NCBI GenBank assembly: GCA_928722015.1
Contig: CAKMWI010000007.1
Coordinates: 186,001-250,000, forward strand
DNA from: Candidatus Gastranaerophilales bacterium
GTDB taxonomy: Bacteria; Cyanobacteriota; Vampirovibrionia; Gastranaerophilales; Gastranaerophilaceae
Reading direction: 5' to 3'
Length of the DNA: 64,000 bases
In this document: positions 7,546 through 15,786 of the stretch, piece by piece
Position numbering within the stretch: position 1 is the stretch's first letter
How the letters are laid out: the number at the start of each line of letters is the position of its first letter
Program-made: the position numbers and the translations under genes
Notes under the pieces: generated by a model
The model's input: the letters and a program-made list of their open reading frames with translations, nothing else
What the model was told of the DNA's origin: nothing
The model's database searches: none

Positions 7546-8895
7546 TCAGCTTTTTTTATTTTCAAATTCTGCAGCTAATTTTTGTTCAATATCTTTTTTT
7601 ACTTGATATTCCGGACTGAATTGTCTTACCAGAAGCATAATTGACGGAACCAAAATTCCTAAAGCTCCAATACAAGCTCCTATATTTTTCAATACGGATG
7701 CTCTTTTTAGTCTTCTAACAGAATTAAAGAAGTCATCAACATTTTCGCCTGATTGTTCAAATTGTGTAAGAAGTTTTTCGACTTTATGATGAACACCTCT
7801 TAGAGATTCTAAGTCAATGAACTTTCTTGTATCGACTTTATTTTTGTTGTTTATTTTTATACATTCAATAATATCTGATTCTTTAGCCATATCAACAATC
7901 AGGTTAATATTTGTTTTTTCATTATTAGCTGAATTTATATTATTAACAGCAAATTTATAGATATTGACATCTGATATATCTGCATCCTTAAAAGATTTAA
8001 GATGGTTTTTTATTGTTCCGTTTGCAAATGCTTCTTTAAATCTTTCGTTTTCAATAACTCTAGCATCTAAATCGATAGATTTTTTATGTTTATTTTCTGC
8101 GTTTTTTTCAAGGGCTTTAGCAATCATTGGCCCTGCAAAGTACATAAATATCCAGAAACCGCTTTCTTTAAGGACATACCCGAAGAAATCCTGAGGATTT
8201 CTTGAATGGGATAATCTTTCTCCTGTTATTGCACCATCTACTAGCATCAAGTTTCTAACAGGGTCGAATATAAAGTCTTGCACTCCTCCTGTGAAGGTTG
8301 GATGATTATTGTTTTGTTTATTATTGTGAACAGCCGAAAATGCAGCAGAGAATGGAACGGCTGAAGATGTTTTGTCCATAAATGATACATGTTTATTTTT
8401 TTGTTTTTCGAAATATTCTTTTTTAATTTGGTCTTCAGTATATTTATGTCTGAATTTTGTCAATCCAAGATAGCTTAATGTTGTGGCAACAGATGCTGCG
8501 GCAAATCTTGCAACAGTAAGAATTTTAAATTGTTTTTGATGTGAAGCTGCAGCTTTTAAGCTGTTTTTAATGGTTTCAGAAGGGGCTAACTCCTGTGCAG
8601 CTTTTAAAATCTCTGAATTTTTTAAAATTCTTGCATCTATTTTGGAATCAAGTTTTGCTGGTTTAAATAAAATAAGACTAAATAATTTGTTAAAAGCCGG
8701 AAGTCCTCCAAGCCATATAATTTGAGTTCCAAATTCATCGATAAATCTGTCTTTTCCCTCGGCTTTGTCTCCTGCGATATATGAAGCTGCTGTTAATCCG
8801 CAGCTGTTAGCAACATCTTTGATTGCTAGTGGAACATAAGAACTGTTATTTCCTAATATAGAGTATACTGTACTTGCTGTAATTTTTGGTATCAT
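7546..8895 (-). CDS. lineage-specific membrane protein of unknown function
   Basis: 449 residues with no domain I recognise. Hydrophobic segments lie near residues 57-78, 130-150, 245-262 and 415-440, with charged helical stretches between them. There is no Sec signal peptide. An Asn-rich stretch followed by HPTFTGG near residue 200 carries the short F-x-G motif seen in several other unknown proteins here. The ATG at 8895 follows AAAGGA. The gene is preceded by an unusually structured leader (8913-9004) and a possible 30-aa upstream ORF. It has its own transcription unit; the perR promoter begins just after its stop. Confidence 0.65.
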   Translation of the reverse strand: MIPKITASTVYSILGNNSSYVPLAIKDVANSCGLTAASYIAGDKAEGKDRFIDEFGTQIIWLGGLPAFNKLFSLILFKPAKLDSKIDARILKNSEILKAAQELAPSETIKNSLKAAASHQKQFKILTVARFAAASVATTLSYLGLTKFRHKYTEDQIKKEYFEKQKNKHVSFMDKTSSAVPFSAAFSAVHNNKQNNNHPTFTGGVQDFIFDPVRNLMLVDGAITGERLSHSRNPQDFFGYVLKESGFWIFMYFAGPMIAKALEKNAENKHKKSIDLDARVIENERFKEAFANGTIKNHLKSFKDADISDVNIYKFAVNNINSANNEKTNINLIVDMAKESDIIECIKINNKNKVDTRKFIDLESLRGVHHKVEKLLTQFEQSGENVDDFFNSVRRLKRASVLKNIGACIGALGILVPSIMLLVRQFSPEYQVKKDIEQKLAAEFENKKS

Positions 8896-8912
8896 TTTCC
8901 TTTATCCTTTTA

Positions 8913-9004
8913 CAGGACAAAATAGTCCTGCCTCAACTGTGTATTACAATCCCCAGATTAAATTCATTAATTTTACGATTGGGGCATTCGCTTTTACAGT
9001 TGAG
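8913..9004 (-). promoter_or_regulatory. structured 5' leader, candidate cis-regulatory RNA
   Basis: On the minus strand ACTCAACTGT-type arms pair over 9 bp (9004-8996 with 8940-8932), enclosing a CCCC/GGGG pair (8981-8984, 8951-8954) and an AAATT/AATTT hairpin. A second hairpin, CAGGAC/GTCCTG with a 6-nt loop (8930-8913), follows directly and ends just before the ribosome binding site. The layout resembles a riboswitch or leader control element, but no known class is recognised. Confidence 0.4.
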
Positions 9005-9036
9005 TTTCGTCGAATATTGTTATTTTTAATCATCAT
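8944..9036 (-). CDS. possible small protein (30 aa)
   Basis: Open frame of 30 codons beginning ATGATG (9036) after AGGTGAAGG, a usable SD about 8 nt upstream. The peptide is basic with a hydrophobic end (ends LMNLIWGL). It lies inside the structured leader and ends 48 bp before the downstream gene, so it could be a regulatory leader peptide or a small membrane peptide. Chance cannot be excluded at this length. Confidence 0.35.
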   Translation of the reverse strand: MMIKNNNIRRNSTVKANAPIVKLMNLIWGL

Positions 9037-9116
9037 ATTAACCTTCACCTTTTATTTAACTTTTCTAAATAATATTAATTGCTTTTTTTATAATTTATAT
9101 TAACCTTTTGTAACAA

Positions 9117-9148
9117 AAAACAAGACCTTTGTTTTAAGGTCTTGTTTT
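9117..9148. terminator. bidirectional terminator
   Basis: AAAACAAGACCTT (9117-9129) pairs with 9136-9148 over 13 bp with a 6-nt loop. It is followed by T runs on both strands and has the longer run on minus. No gene on the minus strand precedes it, which points to a short minus-strand transcript. Confidence 0.85.
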
Positions 9149-9270
9149 GTAATTTTATTTCCAACACAACAGATGTCTCGTTTACTAAAACAAGCCTTTA
9201 AAGATATTTCTGCTACGTCGGATTTGTATAAACATAATTTTAACCTTTTATTTTATATCCTTTTGCACAT
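9117..9270 (-). ncRNA. candidate small transcript ending at an orphan terminator
   Basis: The minus-strand terminator at 9148-9117 needs a transcript from the right. Upstream on minus is TTGATT near 9290, then an AT-rich -10 region. An SD-preceded ATG at 9235 opens a 16-codon frame (MFIQIRRSRNIFKGLF, 9235-9185). The transcript could be a small RNA or a micro-protein messenger; the evidence is only positional. Confidence 0.25.
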
Positions 9271-9336
9271 TATCATGGATTAGAATAAAAATCAATAGTG
9301 TATGTTAAACATTTAATTGTTTTTAAAATGTTACAA

Positions 9337-9366
9337 TTGTACAAAATTTTCGTATTATTGTATACT
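9337..9366 (+). promoter_or_regulatory. promoter of the DUF2628-like membrane protein gene
   Basis: TTGTAC (9337-9342), 18 bp, TATACT (9361-9366), about 43 bp before the chosen ATG. Confidence 0.5.
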
Positions 9367-9408
9367 TAATAACGATTAGCAATATTATTGCCAATGGAGA
9401 AAATTTTT

Positions 9409-10407
9409 ATGTTAAAACCTGAAGATTCAGAATATAACGAGGAGAATCAGAATTTATCGTCTGATAATGATGAATATGAATCAGATGAAACTACTTTAGA
9501 AGAGTTTTTTGATAAAGTTACTGTTACAGAATATAAACAACCAAGGCCGGTTGTAATAATAAAACCTGATAACAATTCAGGAATGGGAGAGGATGCTCCT
9601 GAATCTATTTCGCATAAATTTAATTGGGGGGCATTTTTATTTAATTGGATTTGGGGTATTAAATATAATAAATATGTATTATTATTCATATTGTTATTAA
9701 TATTTATTCCGTATGGTTTTATTCCTGCTTTTCTGATGGCAATATGGGCAGGTATGAATGGCAATCAATGGGCCTGGAGTGAAGTGCAATATTCTAATGA
9801 AGAGGATTTTCATTTCGCACAAAGAGCTTGGGTAAAGTGGTGGTTTATAATATTCGGGAGCATTCTTCTTGTTTGTTCTATTATTTGGTTAGCTTTGCCT
9901 AAGGCAAAAAGAAATGAGATAAGTATACAAAGTTATTCATTTTTTGTTTCTAAAGAGTTAGATATCCCGCAGCAGGTTTATTCCGAAACTGATTCGAAAG
10001 ATAAATATGCTGACTTTTTATTGTCTAACAAATCTATTATTTATTGGGTAAGAATAAAGGATGAGTTAACAGAAGGTAATAAAGATTATATAGAGAAGAA
10101 TTTTAAAAAAGAAGAAAAATTATTGCGTGATAAATATATACTTAGTTATGATTTATTGAAACCTAAGGAAAAAGTTGAAGATAATGCCAAGACTGACGTG
10201 GATGTTGAAGATATAGATAATAATATTGAAAAAGATTATAGCTCTCTTTGTATCAATCCGGACACTTTATGTATGCAGGCATGGTTATATAAAACTTGTA
10301 ATAATGGTTATTGTATAATAAACCCTAAAACTAAAAAGTATTATAAGGTTCGCGGGAAAGAAAATGTTATTCCTAAAGCTATCAAGCTTTTAAAAAGTTG
10401 GAATTAG
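9409..10407 (+). CDS. membrane protein with DUF2628-like domain
   Basis: 332 residues from the ATG at 9409, preceded by TGGAGA; a TTG at 9388 and ATG at 9394 are possible but lack an SD. The first 70 residues are acidic and disordered. Then comes HKFNWGAFLFNWIWGIKYNKY plus two further hydrophobic stretches, the layout of DUF2628 membrane proteins (aromatic-rich F-N-W-G-A-F-x-F-x-x-x-W). A third membrane segment lies near residue 150. The C-terminal about 170 residues are soluble and contain four Cys (SSLCINPDTLC, KTCNNGYC) that could form disulfides or bind metal. Function is unknown. Confidence 0.65.
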   Translation: MLKPEDSEYNEENQNLSSDNDEYESDETTLEEFFDKVTVTEYKQPRPVVIIKPDNNSGMGEDAPESISHKFNWGAFLFNWIWGIKYNKYVLLFILLLIFIPYGFIPAFLMAIWAGMNGNQWAWSEVQYSNEEDFHFAQRAWVKWWFIIFGSILLVCSIIWLALPKAKRNEISIQSYSFFVSKELDIPQQVYSETDSKDKYADFLLSNKSIIYWVRIKDELTEGNKDYIEKNFKKEEKLLRDKYILSYDLLKPKEKVEDNAKTDVDVEDIDNNIEKDYSSLCINPDTLCMQAWLYKTCNNGYCIINPKTKKYYKVRGKENVIPKAIKLLKSWN

Positions 10408-10431
10408 ATAAAATAAATTGTTAAAAATAAA

Positions 10432-10452
10432 AAGACGCCTCATTGGCGTCTT
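10432..10452. terminator. terminator shared by the plus-strand gene and tRNA-Glu
   Basis: AAGACGCC/GGCGTCTT, 8-bp stem with a 5-nt loop. The T tract is on the minus side, so it mainly ends the tRNA-Glu transcript, ten bases after its CCA. Confidence 0.85.
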
Positions 10453-10461
10453 ATATTTATA

Positions 10462-10537
10462 TGGTACCCCCAAGCGAATTCGAATCGCTGTCTACACCGT
10501 GAAAGGGTGTTGTCCTAGGCCTCTAGACGATGGGGGC
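10462..10537 (-). tRNA. tRNA-Glu (anticodon TTC)
   Basis: 76 nt with encoded CCA. All arms fold: acceptor GCCCCCA/TGGGGGT with a G1:U72 wobble; D arm GTCT...GGAC; anticodon stem ACACC/GGTGT with loop CTTTCAC (anticodon at 10503-10501); T arm AGCGA-TTCGAAT-TCGCT. The GCCCCCATCGTCTAGAGG start, G1:U72 and the A53:U61 pair match cyanobacterial and plastid tRNA-Glu as I remember them, which is the form used for tetrapyrrole synthesis via glutamyl-tRNA reductase. It decodes GAA/GAG. Confidence 0.98.
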
Positions 10538-10595
10538 TTAGCTATTTAGCCTACGAAACTTATTCTATCCCAGACAAAATTAAATGTCAACTACT

Positions 10596-11603
10596 TCATT
10601 CTAAAATTTTTTCTTTTTTATTTATTCCCTTTATTTCTTCTATAATATCGATTACTTCTCTTGAGATATCTTCTTTTGTTTTAATATTCTTTTTAACCAT
10701 TTGTGCAAATTCTACTTTTTTGAATTCATGCATTCCTCTATTTTTAAAAACTTCTTCCAAAAGTTTTACTCTTGGGATGCTATCGTCAATAATTTCTTTT
10801 TCCAGTAACGATATATTTTTTAACTCATATTCAAGTGTTTTTTTAATAAGATTTGCAGGTAATAAGTCTTCAAATTCTCCGCAGTTAAGTAAATGTATTT
10901 TATCCTCAGGTCGTAATTTAGGTTTAATTTCGTCAAGATTTTCTTTTGCATCTTTATCCAAAAGTACAAATATTGGAATTTGTAAACTGTCAGCCAAACT
11001 GTAATACAATTTTACTACCTGATTTTTCCCTCCGGCAGATAAAATAAAGATACCTTCTTTATCAAAGTCATATTCGCAAAGTTTAGCAAATTCAGGTAAA
11101 AGTGTTTCTTCTGTTGCTCCTTCTGCTATTATTACTTTTTCGATAGGAAATTTTAGCGATTTTTTTAATCTGTTCTCTTTTAAATTTGTGCTTGTTTGTA
11201 ATGATTTAAGCCATATTAGATTTGTAGGAGCATTATCTTCAATTAGGTCTAGACATGCTTTGTAATTAATTTTATTTTTTAAAAGTTTTTCTGTATTTTC
11301 ATCCTGTTTGAATACGGATTTTTCATAATCGTACAATCGTTGATTTATGAGATAATCAGTTTCAAGAGTTTTTCCCATATTATTAAGTGAAAAATTTATG
11401 ATATATTCTGCTAAATCTTTGATTGTTGTATAGTCCATTTGTTCTAAGTCTGACTTTTTAAATTTTGGTTCTATTAAATTTGAAGTTATAATATCACGAA
11501 AAACTCGGAGATATTTTGTTTCAGTATTTTTAAATCTCGTTAGTCTGTCAAGTGAAATTGTTATCTGATATTTGGTTAATGGTTTGACTTTTAAGTTTTT
11601 CAA
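10596..11603 (-). CDS. OLD-type Toprim domain protein
   Basis: 335 residues. A Toprim fold occupies about residues 155-255: KVIIAEGATEETLLPEF (catalytic Glu), ILSAGGKNQ, and FVLLDKDAKE (the DxD metal pair), then GEFEDLLP. This form is typical of the nuclease half of OLD-family proteins, but no ABC-type ATPase half precedes it. The N-terminal about 150 residues are helical and unassigned. Translation most likely begins at TTG (11603), as GAAGGT lies 6 nt upstream and the next ATG is about 55 codons in. A standalone nuclease or DNA-binding role, perhaps in defence or repair, is inference. Confidence 0.7.
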   Translation of the reverse strand: MKNLKVKPLTKYQITISLDRLTRFKNTETKYLRVFRDIITSNLIEPKFKKSDLEQMDYTTIKDLAEYIINFSLNNMGKTLETDYLINQRLYDYEKSVFKQDENTEKLLKNKINYKACLDLIEDNAPTNLIWLKSLQTSTNLKENRLKKSLKFPIEKVIIAEGATEETLLPEFAKLCEYDFDKEGIFILSAGGKNQVVKLYYSLADSLQIPIFVLLDKDAKENLDEIKPKLRPEDKIHLLNCGEFEDLLPANLIKKTLEYELKNISLLEKEIIDDSIPRVKLLEEVFKNRGMHEFKKVEFAQMVKKNIKTKEDISREVIDIIEEIKGINKKEKILE

Positions 11604-11694
11604 TGCTACCTTCTTTTTAATATTTATTTACAAATATAATATATCTTTAGCAATTTTTTATAAGTTTATTTTTTATTATAGTTGTGGAGTTAAC

Positions 11695-13077
11695 ATGGTA
11701 GAAAAAGTAAATTCTTGTATCCAGCAATATAATTATAACACAATTAACAGTGTTAAACCCCAGGAACAAATTTCAAATAATGGAAATTTGAAATATTTTT
11801 CACCGTCTTTTTCTGCCGCAAAATATATTCCGTTTAGTACACAAAATGCAAAAGTAAACTTAAGAACCGAATTATCAGGAAAAGAAGAGAAAAATAAATA
11901 TACGTCTGTTCTATCGCATTTGGATAGAAACGGTAGAAAAGTTTTAGATGCGATGCTTAAAAATGGTGTTTTATTGAATGCCAACTCAGAGGATAGGTCA
12001 ACTGTTTTGGATAATTTATATAAAATAGTAACAGAACCAAGAGCTGAAGGGTTAAATGCGGATGTTATTTTAAAAGATACTATAGCAACTATTGCTTATC
12101 CGTATATTATAACCCAGCAATTTGGAGATATTCCTCCTGGATATCAGACAAGAGCTATTGAGGCTAATAATAAATCTAAATCGAATCTATTAGATATTTA
12201 TCGTGGTCAGGGAGATATTAATGTTGAACATTCCGGAACTTGTGTTGCAGCAAGTACAGAATTCAAATTGGCTAAGCAGATGCCTGCAGAATTTGCAAGA
12301 TTTGCGCAGGAGTTGAGTTCTCCTAAGATGTCTGTTAATAAAACGATTGGTCTTAATAATTTAGCAGATAATTTATTAAATGCTGTTTGGTTGTTAAATG
12401 CTTTTGAAGTTCCTTATGAGATGGACAACTATAATAATGCCATATTGAAATTTGCTCCTGATAAGAATGCTATTATAAGAGCACAAATTCAAACAACAAA
12501 TAAAGATCCTTATGAAAGAACTCCGCTCGATGTATTAATGCAATCTACTTTTATGCAAATTGGCTCTCAGCAATCTTATAACAGTTTAACTGATAAAAGA
12601 GCCGGCAAATTTAATCAAAATGATAAAGGTTTGATTGAGTTTGAAAAAACATTTACGGAATCTGTTGTATTTGATAAAAATATTTTATCGGTTACATATC
12701 AGACAGTAGATGAGAATGCAAGACTCATTGGGTATGAAACCGATTTGGGTACGATGAAAAGACATCTTGTGCAGGCATTGGACGAAGGTGAAAATGTTAT
12801 AATCGGGTATACACAAACTGATCAGAATAATATTATTGTAAACGGGCATGAAATAACTATTGTTGGTTATAAAGTCGATAACAGAGGAAAAATGACGTTT
12901 ATATGTAATGATACTGATGATAATATTTCACGACCTATTGAATATACTGAAGATTATCTGCTTCCAAAAATTCACCATGCCGCACTTCCGCAGCATATAG
13001 TTGAAGGAGATTTAAATATTGTTCCTAATTGGGTTGAAGGAATTGATATGTATAAAGAAATGCGCTCTGCTGCGTAG
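11695..13077 (+). CDS. predicted papain-like cysteine peptidase, no Sec signal
   Basis: 460 residues from the ATG at 11695, with GGAG 6 nt upstream; the longer frame to 11572 crosses a promoterless AT-rich stretch and is rejected. After about 60 low-complexity residues containing SPSFSAAKY come helical regions. Then EHSGTCVAAST places a Cys at a helix start, and about 210 residues later NGHEITIVGYKVDNRGKMTF and ICNDTDDN supply a His and an Asn/Asp. The Cys-His-Asn/Asp order and GHxxxxVGY match papain/C39-like peptidases. The fold assignment is moderate. It lacks an N-terminal secretion signal; the adjacent 5'-nucleotidase gene has the same oddity. Confidence 0.55.
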   Translation: MVEKVNSCIQQYNYNTINSVKPQEQISNNGNLKYFSPSFSAAKYIPFSTQNAKVNLRTELSGKEEKNKYTSVLSHLDRNGRKVLDAMLKNGVLLNANSEDRSTVLDNLYKIVTEPRAEGLNADVILKDTIATIAYPYIITQQFGDIPPGYQTRAIEANNKSKSNLLDIYRGQGDINVEHSGTCVAASTEFKLAKQMPAEFARFAQELSSPKMSVNKTIGLNNLADNLLNAVWLLNAFEVPYEMDNYNNAILKFAPDKNAIIRAQIQTTNKDPYERTPLDVLMQSTFMQIGSQQSYNSLTDKRAGKFNQNDKGLIEFEKTFTESVVFDKNILSVTYQTVDENARLIGYETDLGTMKRHLVQALDEGENVIIGYTQTDQNNIIVNGHEITIVGYKVDNRGKMTFICNDTDDNISRPIEYTEDYLLPKIHHAALPQHIVEGDLNIVPNWVEGIDMYKEMRSAA

Positions 13078-13213
13078 TTCTAATAAAATATAAAACGTTG
13101 GTAAGAAATAAATGCTTGTGTTTATTAACTTTACATATCGTAATAAATATTTAGATTTAAGCAAATAATATTTTTAGTTGTTTTTATAATGGTGAAGTGT
13201 TAAAGGTAGAATA

Positions 13214-14902
13214 ATGATAAACATACCAAATATTAATCAATCTGCAAATAATTTAGGCACTCAAGTTAACCAGGTGCCGGATAAGTCTCAATTAGTAAAT
13301 AAAAATGATTCTAAACCTTATGAATACACCGCTACTGTCTATCCTACAGAAACTGTTCCTGTGTATTCAAAAACAGCTGTAGATTCGCCGCAATTTTCAG
13401 GGCCAAAACTTACTCATACAAGTTGGTTTTATATAAATGATGTCCATGGAAAAATGACTAATATGGAACGTATTTATAATATGACTAAAGAGTTTGATAA
13501 TACTACAGCCTCAGAAGTTGCTCCTGGTTTTTGGTCAAACACAACAGGTAATATTTCAAAATTCAAAGTTTCATCGGGAGATATAATTTTGGGTGCTAAT
13601 TATACTCATAATCAAGTTGCTGATAAATTTTTGAATTGGAGCGGATTTATTGCAACAGCTCTGGGAAATCATGAATTGGATGTTGTTGAACCCGGAGATT
13701 TGGCTAAGTTATTAAGTGATGCTAAATATAAGATGCTGGCTATAAATGTAGATGTTAATAACGATTCTCCATTATATGGCAGAATTGAGAAGTCAATGGT
13801 GGTTGAAAAAGATGGGGAAAAATATGGACTCATCGGAATTGCACCTCCTGATATGCTTGAGCGTGTAAAAATGAATAACACACTTAAAGATGTGCATGTA
13901 GAAACAGCTGAAAAAACAAGACAAATTGTTCAGGATGAAGTTAATAAATTAAAAGCTCAAGGAATAAATAAAATTGTTATACTTTCTCATGAAGGAACCA
14001 AAAATGATATCGCATTAGCTAAAGAAACAAGCGGTATTGATATAATTTTTGCTGCTCATACTCATGATTTGATAGAAGGAATAAAAGATGGAGTTAATTT
14101 GTTCTATTCAAAATCAGGAGAACCAACTATTATTACACAAGCGGGTAAAGATGGTGAAAATGTTGGAATTTTAAATGTAGATTTTGATGAAAACGGTATT
14201 ATTCAAAAAGCGCAAAATAATGTTATAAGAACAAGATCATATAATAGACCACTATTTATTAAGGATTCTGTAGAAAGTATTTTGGGTAAACCTGAAGTTA
14301 TAGGGCGAGTAAAAGCTGCAGTTGAGCCACCTGTTAAAAGACTTGCTGAAAACAATCCTCATGGCAACTTGATTGCAGATGCAATGAGAAGTGAACTTGG
14401 AACAGATATAGCAATATTAAATGCAGGTAATATTCGCGGAAGTTTTTCTCAAGGGCCAATTGATACCAGATTAATTTCTGATATTACTCCATTCGAAGAT
14501 CACATGATGATTTTAGGATTAACAGAAAAACAAATTGTGGATTCTATTAAAGTTGGTTGTAAGTCTATACCTAGAAGTTCTAACAAACCTGGCATTCTAC
14601 TTGTTTCAGGATTAAGATACAAAGCAAATAAGCAAGGAGAATTGCTGGATCTTGAATTTATTGATAAAAATAATCAGGTTCATAAAATTGATATTAATAA
14701 TCCTGATCCTAATAAAAAATATACAGTTGCAGCGGATGATTTTTATGCAACAGGAGGAGATGGATATTTAGAAAGTAATAAAAATCCTGATTTTGTAATT
14801 CAAAAGTTTAATATGGACAAGAATAAACTGGCATGTGATTATATCAAAAAATTAAACCAGCCTATAGAAATAACAGACGATAAAAGGATACAAATTATCT
14901 AG
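13214..14902 (+). CDS. 5'-nucleotidase/UshA-family metallophosphoesterase, no signal peptide
   Basis: 562 residues. A calcineurin-like phosphoesterase spans about 75-330, with motifs INDVHG, SGD, GNHELD, LSHEG and AAHTHD (the usual G of GHTH is A). The 5'-nucleotidase C-terminal substrate domain spans about 375-535 (HGNLIADAMR, NAGNIRGSF, TPFEDHM, ATGGDGY). Family members hydrolyse nucleotides or UDP-sugars in the periplasm or on the surface. Here the first about 70 residues are a polar, Asn/Gln-rich tail (contains DSPQFSGPKL), not a Sec or Tat signal. The SD AAAGGT precedes the ATG. It lies 136 bp after the peptidase gene. Export by a non-Sec route is possible but unproved. Confidence 0.88.
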   Translation: MINIPNINQSANNLGTQVNQVPDKSQLVNKNDSKPYEYTATVYPTETVPVYSKTAVDSPQFSGPKLTHTSWFYINDVHGKMTNMERIYNMTKEFDNTTASEVAPGFWSNTTGNISKFKVSSGDIILGANYTHNQVADKFLNWSGFIATALGNHELDVVEPGDLAKLLSDAKYKMLAINVDVNNDSPLYGRIEKSMVVEKDGEKYGLIGIAPPDMLERVKMNNTLKDVHVETAEKTRQIVQDEVNKLKAQGINKIVILSHEGTKNDIALAKETSGIDIIFAAHTHDLIEGIKDGVNLFYSKSGEPTIITQAGKDGENVGILNVDFDENGIIQKAQNNVIRTRSYNRPLFIKDSVESILGKPEVIGRVKAAVEPPVKRLAENNPHGNLIADAMRSELGTDIAILNAGNIRGSFSQGPIDTRLISDITPFEDHMMILGLTEKQIVDSIKVGCKSIPRSSNKPGILLVSGLRYKANKQGELLDLEFIDKNNQVHKIDINNPDPNKKYTVAADDFYATGGDGYLESNKNPDFVIQKFNMDKNKLACDYIKKLNQPIEITDDKRIQII

Positions 14903-14915
14903 GCTAGTTTGATTC

Positions 14916-14935
14916 AAACATATAAGAGTATGTTT
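14916..14935. terminator. weak hairpin between convergent genes
   Basis: AAACATA/TATGTTT, 7-bp stem with a 6-nt loop, 14 bp after the nucleotidase stop. It is followed only by a mixed AT tail, so termination would be weak. The rest of the 190-bp gap holds no other feature I can see. Confidence 0.35.
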
Positions 14936-15093
14936 TATAATTGTTCGAGTAAATATATTTGGTAATTTACAAATTTTTTCCGGATTAGAAAATCTTTGTT
15001 GGTAATAGCTCTGTGATAGTTTCTATTTTCGTATAAATTTTAATTATTTTTCTGACAGATTTTTATACTTTTTATATTGTTATCAAAGTTTTT

Positions 15094-15768
15094 TTAATAA
15101 CCATATTGTTCATGAGCATTGAGATATTCTCTGACAGTATTAAGAGATGCTTGAACAATACGTGTAACACGAGATGGAGATAATCCTATTTGAGTAGCAA
15201 TATCTTTTACCTGCATATTTCTGTAAAAACGGTATTCAACAACAGTTCTTTCTTTTGGTGGAAGTTTTGATATTGCAGTTCTAATCATTCTACCCATTTC
15301 AGAAATTTCAGCATTTTCATCAGGCATTGCGTGTGGATCTTTTACAAAATCGAACGGGGAATCATTATCGCTTGCAGCTGCAGCTAAACCATCAATTGAC
15401 AATACAGTCTCATAAATTGCTTCACGAACTTTTGCCTGTTTCATGTCCATGCCTTCAACTGCTTCTTCTTCATCGTATTCATCTTCAGCTTTATGTTTTA
15501 AAGAATACCATTTATATCTTATTCTCAATTCGTTTCGGATTGCCCAGCGAACAGCAGTGGCTATATATGCAGAATTGTATTTTGCTAATTGTTCAGGTGT
15601 CTTATTTTTTATCATAACTTGAATTGCAATAATACCTATAGAAAGCAGTTCTTCATATTCGACCATGTGAGACGGAATTCGTCTATGCTCAACTCTTGCA
15701 ACTTTTTGAACTATATCTATGTAATGTTGTAAATTTGTTTTATCTTCTTTAGTCATAATTTTACACAT
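15094..15768 (-). CDS. sigma-70 family factor, FliA/WhiG-like
   Basis: 224 residues. Region 2 (EYEELLSIGIIAI, SAYIATAVRWAIRNELR) and region 4 (LPPKERTVVEYRFYRN, VKDIATQIGLSPSRVTRIVQASL) are clear, joined by an acidic linker, in the size range of flagellar or WhiG-type factors. It lies 18 bp downstream of flhB, so it may direct flagellar or export genes. No good SD is seen before any of TTG 15771, ATG 15768 or ATG 15756, so the start is unresolved. FliA identity rests on context and length, not on a unique motif. Confidence 0.85.
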   Translation of the reverse strand: MCKIMTKEDKTNLQHYIDIVQKVARVEHRRIPSHMVEYEELLSIGIIAIQVMIKNKTPEQLAKYNSAYIATAVRWAIRNELRIRYKWYSLKHKAEDEYDEEEAVEGMDMKQAKVREAIYETVLSIDGLAAAASDNDSPFDFVKDPHAMPDENAEISEMGRMIRTAISKLPPKERTVVEYRFYRNMQVKDIATQIGLSPSRVTRIVQASLNTVREYLNAHEQYGY

Positions 15769-15786
15769 CAATAATACTACAATATA

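Larger units (their letters stand above)
8896..9408. other. 513-bp intergenic region with structured leader, small ORFs and a terminator
   Basis: No gene over 31 codons lies here. From left to right it holds the structured 5' leader of the minus-strand membrane protein, a possible 30-aa ORF, a two-way terminator, a candidate short minus-strand transcript with a 16-aa ORF, and the plus-strand promoter of the next gene. Confidence 0.6.
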
